From: Acidimicrobiales bacterium | GTDB taxonomy: Bacteria; Actinomycetota; Acidimicrobiia; Acidimicrobiales; Aldehydirespiratoraceae | Direction of reading: 5' to 3' | Length of the DNA stretch: 64,000 bases | Assembly: GCA_029246685.1 (NCBI GenBank) | Contig: JAQWMR010000004.1 | Coordinates: 210,841-274,840 of the forward strand | Shown: positions 17,936-30,090 of the stretch, one piece after another | How the letters are laid out: every line of letters starts with the position of its first letter | Position numbering within the stretch: position 1 is the stretch's first letter | Translations under genes and position numbers: made by a program | The notes under the pieces: model-generated | The model's input: only the letters and a program-made list of their open reading frames with translations | Told to the model about the DNA's origin: nothing | Database searches by the model: none

Positions 17936-18885
17936 GCGGGGCGATGCGCCACCTCCTGTCGATGGCGGACCTCGACCGTGATGACATCGAGCAGATTCTG
18001 AATCTGGCGGACTCGTTCGCCGAGGTGGGGAAGCGGCAGATCCCGAAGGTTCCCGCGCTGCGGGGCAAGACGATCGCATGGCTCTTCTACGAAGACTCCA
18101 CCCGCACCCGACTATCGTTCGAGACGGCGGCCAAACGGCTCTCGGCCGACACGATGAACTTCAGCGTCGGCTCGTCGTCGGTCAACAAGGGCGAGTCGCT
18201 GCGCGACACCGTGGAGACGATCGCCGCCATGGGCGTCGATGGGGTCGTCGTGCGCCACCGCGGTGCTGGCGCTCCGCACCGCATCGCCGAGTGGATCGAC
18301 GCGAGCGTCGTCAACGCGGGTGACGGGTGGCATCAGCACCCAACGCAGTCGCTGCTGGACCTCTACACGGCCACACGGCATCTCGGGAGCCTCGACGGCC
18401 GTCGGATAGCGATCGTGGGCGATATCAAGTATTCCCGCGTCGCTCGCTCGAATGCGATCGGCTTCGCCACGCTCGGCGCCGAGGTCACGTTCGTGGCCCC
18501 GCAGACGCTCTTGCCGCCGAGCCTCGAGGGCTGGCCGGTGAAGGTCACCCACGACCTGGACGAGGTCATGGAAGACATCGACATCTGCTACCTGCTCCGC
18601 ATGCAACTCGAACGCCAGGAGCAGGCCGTCGTTCCCACGCTGCGCGAATTCCACGAGGAGTACGGGCTCACCACCGAGCGCGCCGACCGGCTCCGAGAGG
18701 AGTCGCTGATCATGCATCCCGGTCCGATGAACCGGGGCGTGGAGATCGCCGGCGAGGTCGCCGATCGACCGAATGCCGTGATCACCGAGCAGGTCATCAA
18801 CGGCATCGCCGTGCGGATGGCCGTGCTCTATCTACTGCTGGGGTCCGGACTCAACCTCGTCGACAACCAGGAGGCCGTCGCATGA
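17932..18885 (+). CDS. pyrB: Aspartate carbamoyltransferase catalytic subunit
   Basis: Condenses carbamoyl phosphate with aspartate. The 317-residue protein has the phosphate motif STRTR at 56-60, Lys86 in SVNKGES, the HQHPTQ region and the C-terminal HPGPMNRG aspartate-binding motif. No pyrI regulatory subunit is nearby, as in other actinobacteria. GTG start overlapping pyrR by 4 nt; pyrC begins 58 nt after the stop. Confidence 0.96.
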   Translation: MSGAMRHLLSMADLDRDDIEQILNLADSFAEVGKRQIPKVPALRGKTIAWLFYEDSTRTRLSFETAAKRLSADTMNFSVGSSSVNKGESLRDTVETIAAMGVDGVVVRHRGAGAPHRIAEWIDASVVNAGDGWHQHPTQSLLDLYTATRHLGSLDGRRIAIVGDIKYSRVARSNAIGFATLGAEVTFVAPQTLLPPSLEGWPVKVTHDLDEVMEDIDICYLLRMQLERQEQAVVPTLREFHEEYGLTTERADRLREESLIMHPGPMNRGVEIAGEVADRPNAVITEQVINGIAVRMAVLYLLLGSGLNLVDNQEAVA

Positions 18886-18943
18886 GCGACATATGGGAGC
18901 GGGGCCGCCCGGCCCGTTGCGGCAGCAACCGGAGGGCACAACG

Positions 18944-20248
18944 ATGAGCGATAAGACAACCGCCATCAAGGGTGGAACGGTCATCGATCAGAGTGGGAGC
19001 CGGCGGGCGGATGTGGTCGTGTCCGACGACGGCACGATCGTCGCGGTCGGAGAGGGACTCGACGGCGACGTCACGCTCGACGCCACCGACTGTGTCGTGT
19101 CGCCCGGCTTCGTCGACCTCCACGTGCATCTCCGCCAACCCGGCAAGGAAGAGGCGGAGACGATCGAGTCCGGTGCGCGCGGCGCGGCCCTCGGTGGCTT
19201 CACCTCGATCATCGCGATGCCGAACACCACGCCGGCGATGGACTGCGCCTCCGTGGTGCGCGAAGTGATCGACCTCGCCGCCGACACGATCTGCGATGTC
19301 CGTCCGTCCGCGGCCATCACGATCGGTCGCGACGGCGATGCACTCACGCCCATGGCCGAGTTGGTGAAGCTCGGCGTCCGGGTGTTCACCGACGACGGAA
19401 CGGGCGTTCAGGACGACCGCCTGATGCGCACCGCGCTCGAGTACGCGGGCTCGCTCGCGCATCTCTCGGGCGGCCAGCCGATCGTGCTCGCGCAACACTG
19501 CGAGGTCAACGCGCTGAGCGACGGCACCTTCATGCACGAAGGCGAGTGGTCGAGCCGGCTCGGTATTCCAGGCCAGCCCGCAGAGGCCGAAGAGTTGATG
19601 GTGATGCGCGACATCGCGCTCGCTCGTCTGACCGGCACCCGCGTGCACTTCCAGCACATGTCCACCGCCGGATCCGTCGCCATGATCCGAGCGGCCAAGG
19701 AAGCGGGGCTTCCGGTCACCGCCGAGGCCGCCACGCATCACTTCTGCCTCACCGACGCCTGCTGCGCCGACTACGACCCCGTCTACAAGGTGCACCCGCC
19801 CCTCCGGACGGACGCAGACGTCGCCGCGGTCAAGGAGGGACTCCAGGACGGCACGATCGACGCGATCGCCACCGATCATGCGCCCCACACGCCGCAGGAC
19901 AAGGAGCGGACGTTCGCCGACGCCCCGCCCGGCATGCTCGGCCTCGAGACGGCCTTCGCGATCGCGAACACCCATCTCGAAATGCCGATCGAGAATCTTC
20001 TCGCCGCCATGAGTTGGCGCCCGGCTGCGATCGCCGGCATCCAGGACGAGCACGGCGGTCCGATCGCGGACGGCGGCAGGGCCAATCTCGTCGTGCTGGA
20101 TCCGAACACCACCTGGACCGTCGCCGGCGACGCGATGGCGAGCCGAAGCAACAACACGCCTTACGAGGGAATGGCCGTGCGCGGCCGGACTCGCCACACC
20201 ATTCTTCAGGGAGAAGCAGTCGTGATCGACGGAGAGGCTCAGAGGTAG
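18944..20248 (+). CDS. pyrC: Dihydroorotase
   Basis: Type I dihydroorotase cyclising N-carbamoyl-aspartate. The 434-residue protein carries metal ligands His60/His62 in DLHVHLRQPG, a further His in LAQHCEV, another in FQHMST, and the Asp in ATDHAPHT; NTTPAMD contacts the substrate. ATG 18944 is preceded by GGAGG, which decides the start over upstream in-frame codons. The stop TAG overlaps the carA GTG by 1 nt. Confidence 0.95.
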   Translation: MSDKTTAIKGGTVIDQSGSRRADVVVSDDGTIVAVGEGLDGDVTLDATDCVVSPGFVDLHVHLRQPGKEEAETIESGARGAALGGFTSIIAMPNTTPAMDCASVVREVIDLAADTICDVRPSAAITIGRDGDALTPMAELVKLGVRVFTDDGTGVQDDRLMRTALEYAGSLAHLSGGQPIVLAQHCEVNALSDGTFMHEGEWSSRLGIPGQPAEAEELMVMRDIALARLTGTRVHFQHMSTAGSVAMIRAAKEAGLPVTAEAATHHFCLTDACCADYDPVYKVHPPLRTDADVAAVKEGLQDGTIDAIATDHAPHTPQDKERTFADAPPGMLGLETAFAIANTHLEMPIENLLAAMSWRPAAIAGIQDEHGGPIADGGRANLVVLDPNTTWTVAGDAMASRSNNTPYEGMAVRGRTRHTILQGEAVVIDGEAQR

Positions 20249-21383
20249 TGGGCGACATCAGGGAGTATCAGCTCGTCCTGGCGGACGGTGAGATCTTCGA
20301 AGGGGAGGGCATCGGTGCCGATCCCACCGACGGCATCGCCTCCGGAGAGGTCGTGTTCAACACGGTCCTCTCGGGCTACCAAGAAGTGATCACCGATCCG
20401 TCCTACGCGGGCCAGATCATCACCTTCACCTACCCCCACATCGGGAACTGCGGCGTCAACGCCACGGACGACGAGGCCAACCGGCCGCATTGCCGCGGTG
20501 TGATCATCCGTGACCTCGCTCGGCGCCACAGCAACTGGCGCGCCGAGGATCACCTCGACGGTTTCCTGCGCGGCCATGGCGTGGCCGGTATCGCGGGCAT
20601 CGACACCCGTCGGCTCACCCGCCACATCCGCGACAGCGGCGCCATGCCCGGCGCATTCGGCACAGCGGATGCCGCCTCGCTTCAGGCGGCTGCCCAGGCG
20701 GACCCGGGAACCGCAGGGATGGATCTCGTCAGCGTTGTCACCACTGACGAGCCCTACACGATCGGTACCGGCCCTCGGAAGGTCGTGGCCTACGACCTCG
20801 GCGTGAAGACCACGATGCTGCGTCACCTCGGCGAGATGGCCACGGTCACCGTGGTTCCGGCCGATACGCCAGCGGTCGAGGTCCTCGCCGTGAATCCAGA
20901 TGGCGTGTTCCTCTCGAACGGCCCGGGCGACCCGGAGGAGGCCGGCTCGATCGTCACTGAGCTACCCAAGCTGATCGGCGAGGTGCCGATCTTCGGGATC
21001 TGCCTCGGTCACCAGGTGCTCTCGCTCGCGCTGGGTGGCAAGACGTTCAAAATGAAGTTCGGCCACCACGGTGGCAACGTACCGGTGCAGGACTCCCGCA
21101 CCGGCAAGGTCGAGATCACCAGCCAGAACCACAACTTCGCAGTGGAGGTCGGGTCTGTCCCGAACGTCACCGAGACCCACGTGTGTCTCAACGACGGTGC
21201 GCTCGAAGGGCTCGTCCACAACGAGCTGCCCGTCTTCAGCGTGCAGTACCACCCCGAGGCGGGCCCCGGCCCGCACGACAGTCGCTACCTCTTCGACGAG
21301 TTCGCGGAACTCATCGACACGCATGCCGGCAACGGGAGCCTTTCGGGGATCTCGGCCGCCGCGCCGAGCGAAGGCAGCGCCTG

Positions 21384-21384
<1 letters not shown>
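20248..21384 (+). CDS. carA: Carbamoyl-phosphate synthase small (glutaminase) subunit
   Basis: Class I glutamine amidotransferase subunit that feeds ammonia to CarB. The 378-residue protein has the CarA N-domain ([20 protein letters not shown]), then the amidotransferase with nucleophile Cys in IFGICLGHQ and the His/Glu pair in [14 protein letters not shown] start overlapping the pyrC stop by 1 nt; the stop overlaps the carB ATG by 1 nt. Confidence 0.97.
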
Positions 21385-24670
<3,286 letters not shown>

Positions 24671-24674
<4 letters not shown>

Positions 24675-25585
24675 CCGACCTGTCCACTTCGGTCGGTTCG
24701 GTCCGACTCCGGGCCCCGGTGCTCACGGCATCGGGAACCGCTGGATATGGCAGTGAGTTCGCTCGCTACATGAAGCCGGCGGAGTTGGGGGCCGTGGTCA
24801 CCAAGTCGATGAAGGCAGGGGAGTGGGCCGGCAATCCTGCCCCTCGGGTGCATCCGACCACCGCCGGCATGATCAACAGCGTCGGCTTGCAAGGCAAAGG
24901 CGTCCCGCACTGGCTGGAGCACGAGCTGCCCGGCCTGGTCGCGACCGGAGCGACTGTCGTGGCCAGCATCTGGGGAAACTCCATCGCCGACTACGAGGCG
25001 GCCGCCGATGCGTTGGCCGCTGCGCCACCCGAGGTCGTGGCGGTGGAGGTCAACATCTCCTGTCCGAACGTGGAGGACCGGAACTCGATGTTCGCCCACG
25101 CGACGGCCTCCACCCGTGCGGCCATCGAGGCCACCGCCGGCTGCGGACGGCCTCGGTGGGCGAAGCTCAGCCCCAACGCCGCGGACCTGCCGGAGATCGC
25201 CGTAGCCGCTCACGAAGCGGGTGCCGAAGCGGTGGTGCTGACCAACACGCTGCTTGGAATGGTGATCGACACCGACACCCGCCGCCCCGTTCTCGGCGCC
25301 AAGAAGGGTGGCCTCAGCGGGGCCGCGATGCACCCGGTGGCGGTTCGGGCCGTCTACGACGTTCACGAGGTCGCGCCCGACCTTCCGATCGTTGGGGTGG
25401 GTGGCACAACCTCCGGAACCGATGTCGTAGAGTTCCTCCTCGCCGGGGCCTCGGCGGTCGAGGTTGGCACTGCGACCTTCGCGGATCCCCGTGCACCCCG
25501 CCGGATACTGAGGCAATTCGCAAAATGGTGCGACCGCCACGGTGTGGCTGACGTCGCCGAACTGATCGGAGCAGCACATGGCTGA
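24671..25585 (+). CDS. pyrD: Dihydroorotate dehydrogenase, class 1B-like
   Basis: Flavoenzyme oxidising dihydroorotate to orotate. The 304-residue protein has Cys131 as the catalytic base in EVNISCPN, which marks class 1 (class 2 uses Ser and has a membrane-binding N-terminus, absent here). [10 protein letters not shown] and VGVGGTTSG are the flavin-binding segments; the layout is closest to the NAD-dependent 1B type. Such enzymes usually work with the iron-sulfur subunit PyrK, often encoded just upstream, but here carB abuts directly. GTG start, 4-nt overlap with carB. Confidence 0.9.
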
Positions 25586-26285
25586 AATCGACGCCGACAT
25601 CCGCAACAAGCTCGCCCTGGCGCTCGACGTCGACGATCTCGTCGCCGCGATCCGGCTCGGGCGGGAGCTGAAGGACTACTTCGGTGTAGCCAAGATCGGC
25701 CTCGAGCTCTACAGCGCGGCGGGCCCAGAGGCCATCGGCGCGATCGCGGATCTCGGCTATCGCGTCTTCCTCGACCTCAAGCTGCACGACATCCCCACCA
25801 CGGTCGGCAAGTCCGCTCGGGTGCTGGGTGCGCTGGGTATCGAGTATCTGACCATGCACGCCCTTGGCGGCGTGGAGATGCTGCGGGCCGGAGTCGACGG
25901 GTTCGAAGAGGGCGCCCGCAACGCCGGGCTGGATCAGCCGACAGCACTGGCGATCACCGTGCTCACCAGCGACGCCGATGCGCCGGAGCACATCATGCCC
26001 AAGCGAGTCATGCTCGCCGCCGAAGCCGGATGCCAGGGCATCGTGTGTGCGGCGGGCGACCTCGAGCAGGCCCACCACTATGCGCCCCGCATGACGAGGG
26101 TCGTCCCGGGAATCCGACTCCCCGGCGACAACGTCGACGATCAGGCTAGCGCCGCGTCACCGGCCGAAGCCGTCACGGGTGGCGCCGACCTCCTCGTCAT
26201 CGGCCGCGCGGTCACCCGGGCCGACGACTCGGTAGCTGCAGCCGCCGCCATCCACGAGTCCATCGCAGGCGCTTCCGGCGACTGA
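25578..26285 (+). CDS. pyrF: Orotidine 5'-phosphate decarboxylase
   Basis: Decarboxylates OMP to UMP. The 235-residue protein has LALALDVDD at the first strand, the catalytic DLKLHDIPTTV with Lys68 and Asp71, and VVPGIRLPGDNVDDQ plus VIGRAVTRADD in the phosphate-gripping loop. It is of the short, E. coli-like type rather than the longer variant of many actinobacteria. It overlaps pyrD by 8 nt and ends the pyr operon. Confidence 0.95.
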   Translation: MAEIDADIRNKLALALDVDDLVAAIRLGRELKDYFGVAKIGLELYSAAGPEAIGAIADLGYRVFLDLKLHDIPTTVGKSARVLGALGIEYLTMHALGGVEMLRAGVDGFEEGARNAGLDQPTALAITVLTSDADAPEHIMPKRVMLAAEAGCQGIVCAAGDLEQAHHYAPRMTRVVPGIRLPGDNVDDQASAASPAEAVTGGADLLVIGRAVTRADDSVAAAAAIHESIAGASGD

Positions 26286-26311
26286 CCCGCTCGGTCGATT
26301 AGGGTCGGAGC

Positions 26312-26626
26312 ATGCCGACGCCACCGAAACTGTCCGACGAGGCCCGGGCCGCTGCGCTCGTGAAGGCCGCGGAGGCGCGTCGGATCCGAGCGGAACTCAA
26401 GCAGCGTCTGAAGATGGGCTCGCTGTCGCTTCCCGAGCTCTTGGAGCTGAGCGACAACGACAACATCGTCGGCAAGACCAAGGTGCTGGCCGTGCTCGAA
26501 TCCCTTCCGGGCGTCGGCAAGGTCAAGGCTCGCCGCACCATGGAAGAGATCGGGATCGCCGACAGCCGCCGCCTTCGGGGGCTCGGCGACAACCAGCGCC
26601 GTGATCTCCTCGAGGAGCTCGGCTGA
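26312..26626 (+). CDS. mihF: Actinobacterial integration host factor (mIHF)
   Basis: Nucleoid-associated DNA-binding protein. The 104-residue sequence is highly typical: LSDEARAAALVKAAEARRIRAELK helix, KMGSLSLPELL, then a helix-turn-helix/H2TH region LESLPGVGKVKARRTMEEIGI and a terminal RRLRGLGDNQRRDLL. The position directly ahead of gmk and rpoZ is conserved in actinobacteria. 26 nt after pyrF. Confidence 0.95.
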   Translation: MPTPPKLSDEARAAALVKAAEARRIRAELKQRLKMGSLSLPELLELSDNDNIVGKTKVLAVLESLPGVGKVKARRTMEEIGIADSRRLRGLGDNQRRDLLEELG

Positions 26627-26650
26627 GGGCATCTCGGCCGAGAGAACTGG

Positions 26651-27232
26651 GTGAGCGAACAACGCGTGGCTGAACTCAGCGACCGCGTCGTCATCGTCGT
26701 CTCCGGGCCCGGCGGGGTCGGCAAGGGCACGATCGTAGCGCGGCTTCTCGACCGTGACCCCCGCCTCTGGCTGAGCCGCTCGTGGACGACCCGCGCCCGT
26801 CGGCCAGGCGAGCACATGGAGGCGTATCACTTCACCAACCGGGAGCTCTTTCTCTCCCATGTGGAGAACGACGGCTTCCTGGAGTGGGTGGAGTTCCTCG
26901 ACTATCTGCAGGGCACGCCGGTCCCCGATCCGCCTCCCGGCCACGACGTGGTGTTCGAGATCGATGTCTATGGCGCCGAGCAGATCCAGCTGAACTATCC
27001 CGATGCGCTGCTCGTCTTCATCGACGCGCCCAGCCACCAGCATCAGGAGGATCGGCTGCGAGGCCGAGGCGACTCCGAGGAGAAGGTTGCTGCCCGCCTC
27101 GCCAAGTCTCAGGAAGAAGTGGCAGTCGCCGTTCGGCTCGACAGCGTCTTGGTCATCAACGACGACCTGGAGCGGGCCGTCGTCGAGGTCGAGGCGCTCA
27201 TCGCAGAGCGCCGCAGCGACGGGGCCGACTGA
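26651..27232 (+). CDS. gmk: Guanylate kinase
   Basis: Phosphorylates GMP to GDP. The 193-residue protein has P-loop SGPGGVGKGT (18-27), RSWTTRARRPGE and EAYHFTN in the GMP-binding domain, FEIDVYGAEQI, and an Arg-rich lid (RLRGRGDSEEKVAARL). It starts with GTG 24 nt after mihF. The chain is typical of gmk in length and motif order. Confidence 0.95.
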   Translation: MSEQRVAELSDRVVIVVSGPGGVGKGTIVARLLDRDPRLWLSRSWTTRARRPGEHMEAYHFTNRELFLSHVENDGFLEWVEFLDYLQGTPVPDPPPGHDVVFEIDVYGAEQIQLNYPDALLVFIDAPSHQHQEDRLRGRGDSEEKVAARLAKSQEEVAVAVRLDSVLVINDDLERAVVEVEALIAERRSDGAD

Positions 27233-27237
27233 TACCC

Positions 27238-27252
27238 TGGAACGCCGTTCCA
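27238..27252. repeat. Short inverted repeat ahead of rpoZ
   Basis: TGGAACGCCGTTCCA is an almost perfect palindrome, and TGGAACGC is repeated again 5 nt later (27257 region). It is the only structured element in the 60-nt gmk-rpoZ gap. It could be an operator for rpoZ; nothing identifies a regulator. Confidence 0.35.
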
Positions 27253-27292
27253 CCAATGGAACGCACTCCCCGATGTAGGCACGGAGACAGCA

Positions 27293-27616
27293 ATGGCCCA
27301 CGGCTACGACACGATGATGAACCCGGCGATCGAGGAACTCCTCGAGGAGACCGGCTCGAAGTTCAGCCTCGTCACCCTCTCCGCCATGCGGAGCCGCGAG
27401 ATCACGAACTACGTGGGCCAGCTCGGCTCCGGTATCGGTGCGTCCGTGCCCCCGCAGGTCACCTCCACGGCCAGCAAGCCGCTGTCGATCGCGTTCGAGG
27501 AGATCGCGGCCGACAAGATCGAGGCAATCGAGATCGACCCCGAGGCCGAGGCCGAAGCCCTGGCGCTCGCGGAGGCTGAAGCTGCCGCCGAGCTCGACGG
27601 CGACGACTCCGCCTGA
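27293..27616 (+). CDS. rpoZ: RNA polymerase omega subunit
   Basis: The 107-residue protein shows the omega signature: NPAIEELLEETGSKFSLVTLSAMRSREITNY at the start, then LGSGIGASVPPQVTSTASKPLSIAFEEI near the middle. The Ala/Glu-rich tail (80-107) is an actinobacterial-style extension. Promotes assembly and stability of RNA polymerase. ATG 27293 is used; a second Met seven codons in is possible. Confidence 0.93.
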   Translation: MAHGYDTMMNPAIEELLEETGSKFSLVTLSAMRSREITNYVGQLGSGIGASVPPQVTSTASKPLSIAFEEIAADKIEAIEIDPEAEAEALALAEAEAAAELDGDDSA

Positions 27617-27630
27617 TCCACCGAGGCGCA

Positions 27631-28845
27631 ATGGGCTCCCTTTCCGGTCGACGCATCGTTCTCGGCGTCACCGGTGGCATCGCGGCCTACAAGGCAGTCG
27701 AAGTCTGTCGACGCCTGGTCGACGCGGGCGCGCACGTCTCTCCGGTCCTGACCGACGGCGCGCTCGAGATGGTCGGCGCGACCACCTTCTCCGCGCTCGC
27801 GAGTGAGCCCGCCCGCACCTCTCTGTTTCATGATCCCGAGACGCCCATTCCCCACACGGTGCTGGGTCAGAATGCCGACCTCGTCCTGATCTGCCCTGCG
27901 ACGGCCCGCATCATCTCCGACATCCGTACTGGCCGTTCGGCTGATCTGTTGATGGCTACCGTGCTTGCCACTCGGGCACCCGTCATGGTGTGCCCGGCGA
28001 TGCACACCGAGATGTGGGAGCAGGCCTCGGTGCAGGAGAACGTCGACGTTCTCGAAGAGCGCGGCGTCCTGATCGTGCCGCCCGAGTCCGGCCGCCTTGC
28101 CGGCGGCGACATCGGCCACGGTCGTCTTGCGGATCCGGCCATCATCGCCGCAGCGGCCGAGCGTGCGCTCGCGCCCGGCGATCTCGTCGCTCGCCGAGTG
28201 CTCGTCACCGCGGGCGGCACCCGCGAGCCGATCGATGCAGTTCGCTACGTCGGCAACCGGTCGTCCGGCAAGCAGGGCCACGCGGTAGCCGCTGAGGCGG
28301 CCGCGCGTGGGGCCGACGTCGTCCTCGTCACAACCCGGGCCGAGAGTGCCCCGAGCGGCGTGCGGGTCGTGCCGGTCGAGACGGCCGCCGAGATGGCGTC
28401 CGTCTGCGAGATCGAAGCGGTCGACGCCGAGATCGTCGTGATGGCTGCCGCAGTTGCCGACTTCCGGCCCGCGAAGTCTGCGGACGGGAAGTTGAAGAAG
28501 CATGACGGTGCGCCGGAGGTCGAGCTCGTGCCCACCACCGACATTCTTGCGGGCCTCGGTGAGCGCAAACCCGCTGGTCAAGTGCTTGTCGGTTTTGCGG
28601 CCGAAACAACCGACCTCCTTGACAACGCAGCCGCCAAGCTCGAGCGCAAGAATCTCGACATGATCGTCGCCAACGACGTCTCCAAGCTCGGCGTGGGCTT
28701 CGAGCACGAGACAAATGAGGTCATTGTGCTCATGGCGGACGGCTCGCGGCATCATGTACCACTGTCCGACAAGCGAGACGTCGCGCGCACCGTACTGGAT
28801 GCGGCCCGTTCCCGTCTTGAATCCGATCCCACCAACCAGGAGTAA
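27631..28845 (+). CDS. coaBC: Bifunctional phosphopantothenoylcysteine decarboxylase / synthetase
   Basis: Two steps of coenzyme A synthesis. The 404-residue protein has an FMN-dependent CoaC domain (1-180: [11 protein letters not shown], His75, [19 protein letters not shown]) and a CTP-dependent CoaB domain (187-400: [46 protein letters not shown]). At residue 158, where E. coli CoaC has its catalytic Cys in an ACGD context, this protein reads [10 protein letters not shown], so Gly replaces Cys. I recall similar substitutions in mycobacterial CoaC, so this is probably lineage variation. Confidence 0.94.
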   Translation: MGSLSGRRIVLGVTGGIAAYKAVEVCRRLVDAGAHVSPVLTDGALEMVGATTFSALASEPARTSLFHDPETPIPHTVLGQNADLVLICPATARIISDIRTGRSADLLMATVLATRAPVMVCPAMHTEMWEQASVQENVDVLEERGVLIVPPESGRLAGGDIGHGRLADPAIIAAAAERALAPGDLVARRVLVTAGGTREPIDAVRYVGNRSSGKQGHAVAAEAAARGADVVLVTTRAESAPSGVRVVPVETAAEMASVCEIEAVDAEIVVMAAAVADFRPAKSADGKLKKHDGAPEVELVPTTDILAGLGERKPAGQVLVGFAAETTDLLDNAAAKLERKNLDMIVANDVSKLGVGFEHETNEVIVLMADGSRHHVPLSDKRDVARTVLDAARSRLESDPTNQE

Positions 28846-28847
28846 GA

Positions 28848-30050
28848 GTGACCCGCTGGACCTTCAGTTCAGAGAGCGTTTCCGAAGGCCATCCCGACAA
28901 GATGGCCGACCAGATCTCGGATGCGATTCTCGATGCCATGTTGGCGCAGGACCCGATGAGCCGGGTCGCATGCGAGACCATGGTCACCACCGGCCTCGCC
29001 ATTGTCGCCGGTGAGATCACCACCGAGGCCTACATCGACATCCCGGGCACCGTCCGGGAGACGATCAAGAACATCGGCTACGACCGTGAGTCGTTCGGCT
29101 ACGACGGCAACACCTGTGGCGTCATGGTCGCCATCGACGAGCAGTCGCCCGACATCTCTCAGGGCGTCACCGCCTCCGAGGAAGTCCGTTCCGGTTCGGC
29201 CGGCGAAGAGGACGAGCTCGACAAGCAGGGTGCGGGCGACCAGGGGATGATGTTCGGCTACGCGTGCAACGAAACCGACGCACTCATGCCGCTGCCGATT
29301 CACCTTGCCCACCGCATGGCCGAGCGCCATGCCGAGGTGCGCAAGGCGGGGACGATTCCCTACCTCCGCCCCGACGCCAAGACCCAGGTCACGTTTGAGT
29401 ACGAGGACAACACGCCGGTCAAGCTCAAGACGGTGCTCGTGTCCACGCAGCACAACGACGGCATCGACCGCGACACGATGATCCGGCCCGACCTGATCGA
29501 ACACGTGATCCGTCCGGTCATCCCGGCCGAGTTCGCCGACGACGACTACGACGTCTACGTCAACCCGACCGGCCGCTTCGTCATCGGTGGCCCAGTGGGC
29601 GACGCCGGCCTCACGGGCCGCAAGATCATTGTCGACACCTACGGCGGCATGGCCCGTCACGGTGGCGGTGCCTTCTCCGGTAAGGACCCGTCGAAGGTCG
29701 ACCGTTCGGCTGCCTACGCCACCCGCTGGGTCGCAAAGAACGTGGTTGCCTCCGGCGCCGCAAGCCGTTGTGAGATCCAGGTCGCCTACGCGATCGGCAT
29801 GGCTCGGCCGATGTCGGTGCTCATCGACACCTTCGGCACCGAGACCGTCGACAAGGCGGCGATCGACAAGGCCGTGGACGATGTCTTCGATCTCCGTCCA
29901 GGCGCCATCATGCGTGATCTCGACCTCCGGCGGCCGATCTATGGCGCCACCGCGGCGTATGGCCACTTCGGTCGGTCCAGTGATGATGGAATGTTCCCGT
30001 GGGAGCAGACGGACCGCGTCGACGACCTGAAGTCCGCGTTGGGGCTCTGA
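28848..30050 (+). CDS. metK: S-adenosylmethionine synthetase
   Basis: Makes SAM from methionine and ATP. The 400-residue protein has [18 protein letters not shown] at the start, [12 protein letters not shown] with the conserved hexapeptide region, the P-loop-like [16 protein letters not shown], and a C-terminus [21 protein letters not shown] start 3 nt after coaBC. The repeat at 30060 lies 10 nt after its stop. No SAM riboswitch is visible; there is no leader room. Confidence 0.97.
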   Translation: MTRWTFSSESVSEGHPDKMADQISDAILDAMLAQDPMSRVACETMVTTGLAIVAGEITTEAYIDIPGTVRETIKNIGYDRESFGYDGNTCGVMVAIDEQSPDISQGVTASEEVRSGSAGEEDELDKQGAGDQGMMFGYACNETDALMPLPIHLAHRMAERHAEVRKAGTIPYLRPDAKTQVTFEYEDNTPVKLKTVLVSTQHNDGIDRDTMIRPDLIEHVIRPVIPAEFADDDYDVYVNPTGRFVIGGPVGDAGLTGRKIIVDTYGGMARHGGGAFSGKDPSKVDRSAAYATRWVAKNVVASGAASRCEIQVAYAIGMARPMSVLIDTFGTETVDKAAIDKAVDDVFDLRPGAIMRDLDLRRPIYGATAAYGHFGRSSDDGMFPWEQTDRVDDLKSALGL

Positions 30051-30059
30051 GCCGAGAAA

Positions 30060-30090
30060 CTGCAGCGGGGGTCTGACCCCAAATGCAGCG
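30060..30090. repeat. Palindromic intergenic repeat, copy 3, overlapping the priA start
   Basis: The core GGGGTCTGACCCC is flanked by CTGCAGC on the left and ATGCAGCG on the right. The element is an inverted copy of that at 52-81. The ATG within its right flank (30083-30085) is the best start for priA, so the element overlaps a coding start. Confidence 0.65.
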
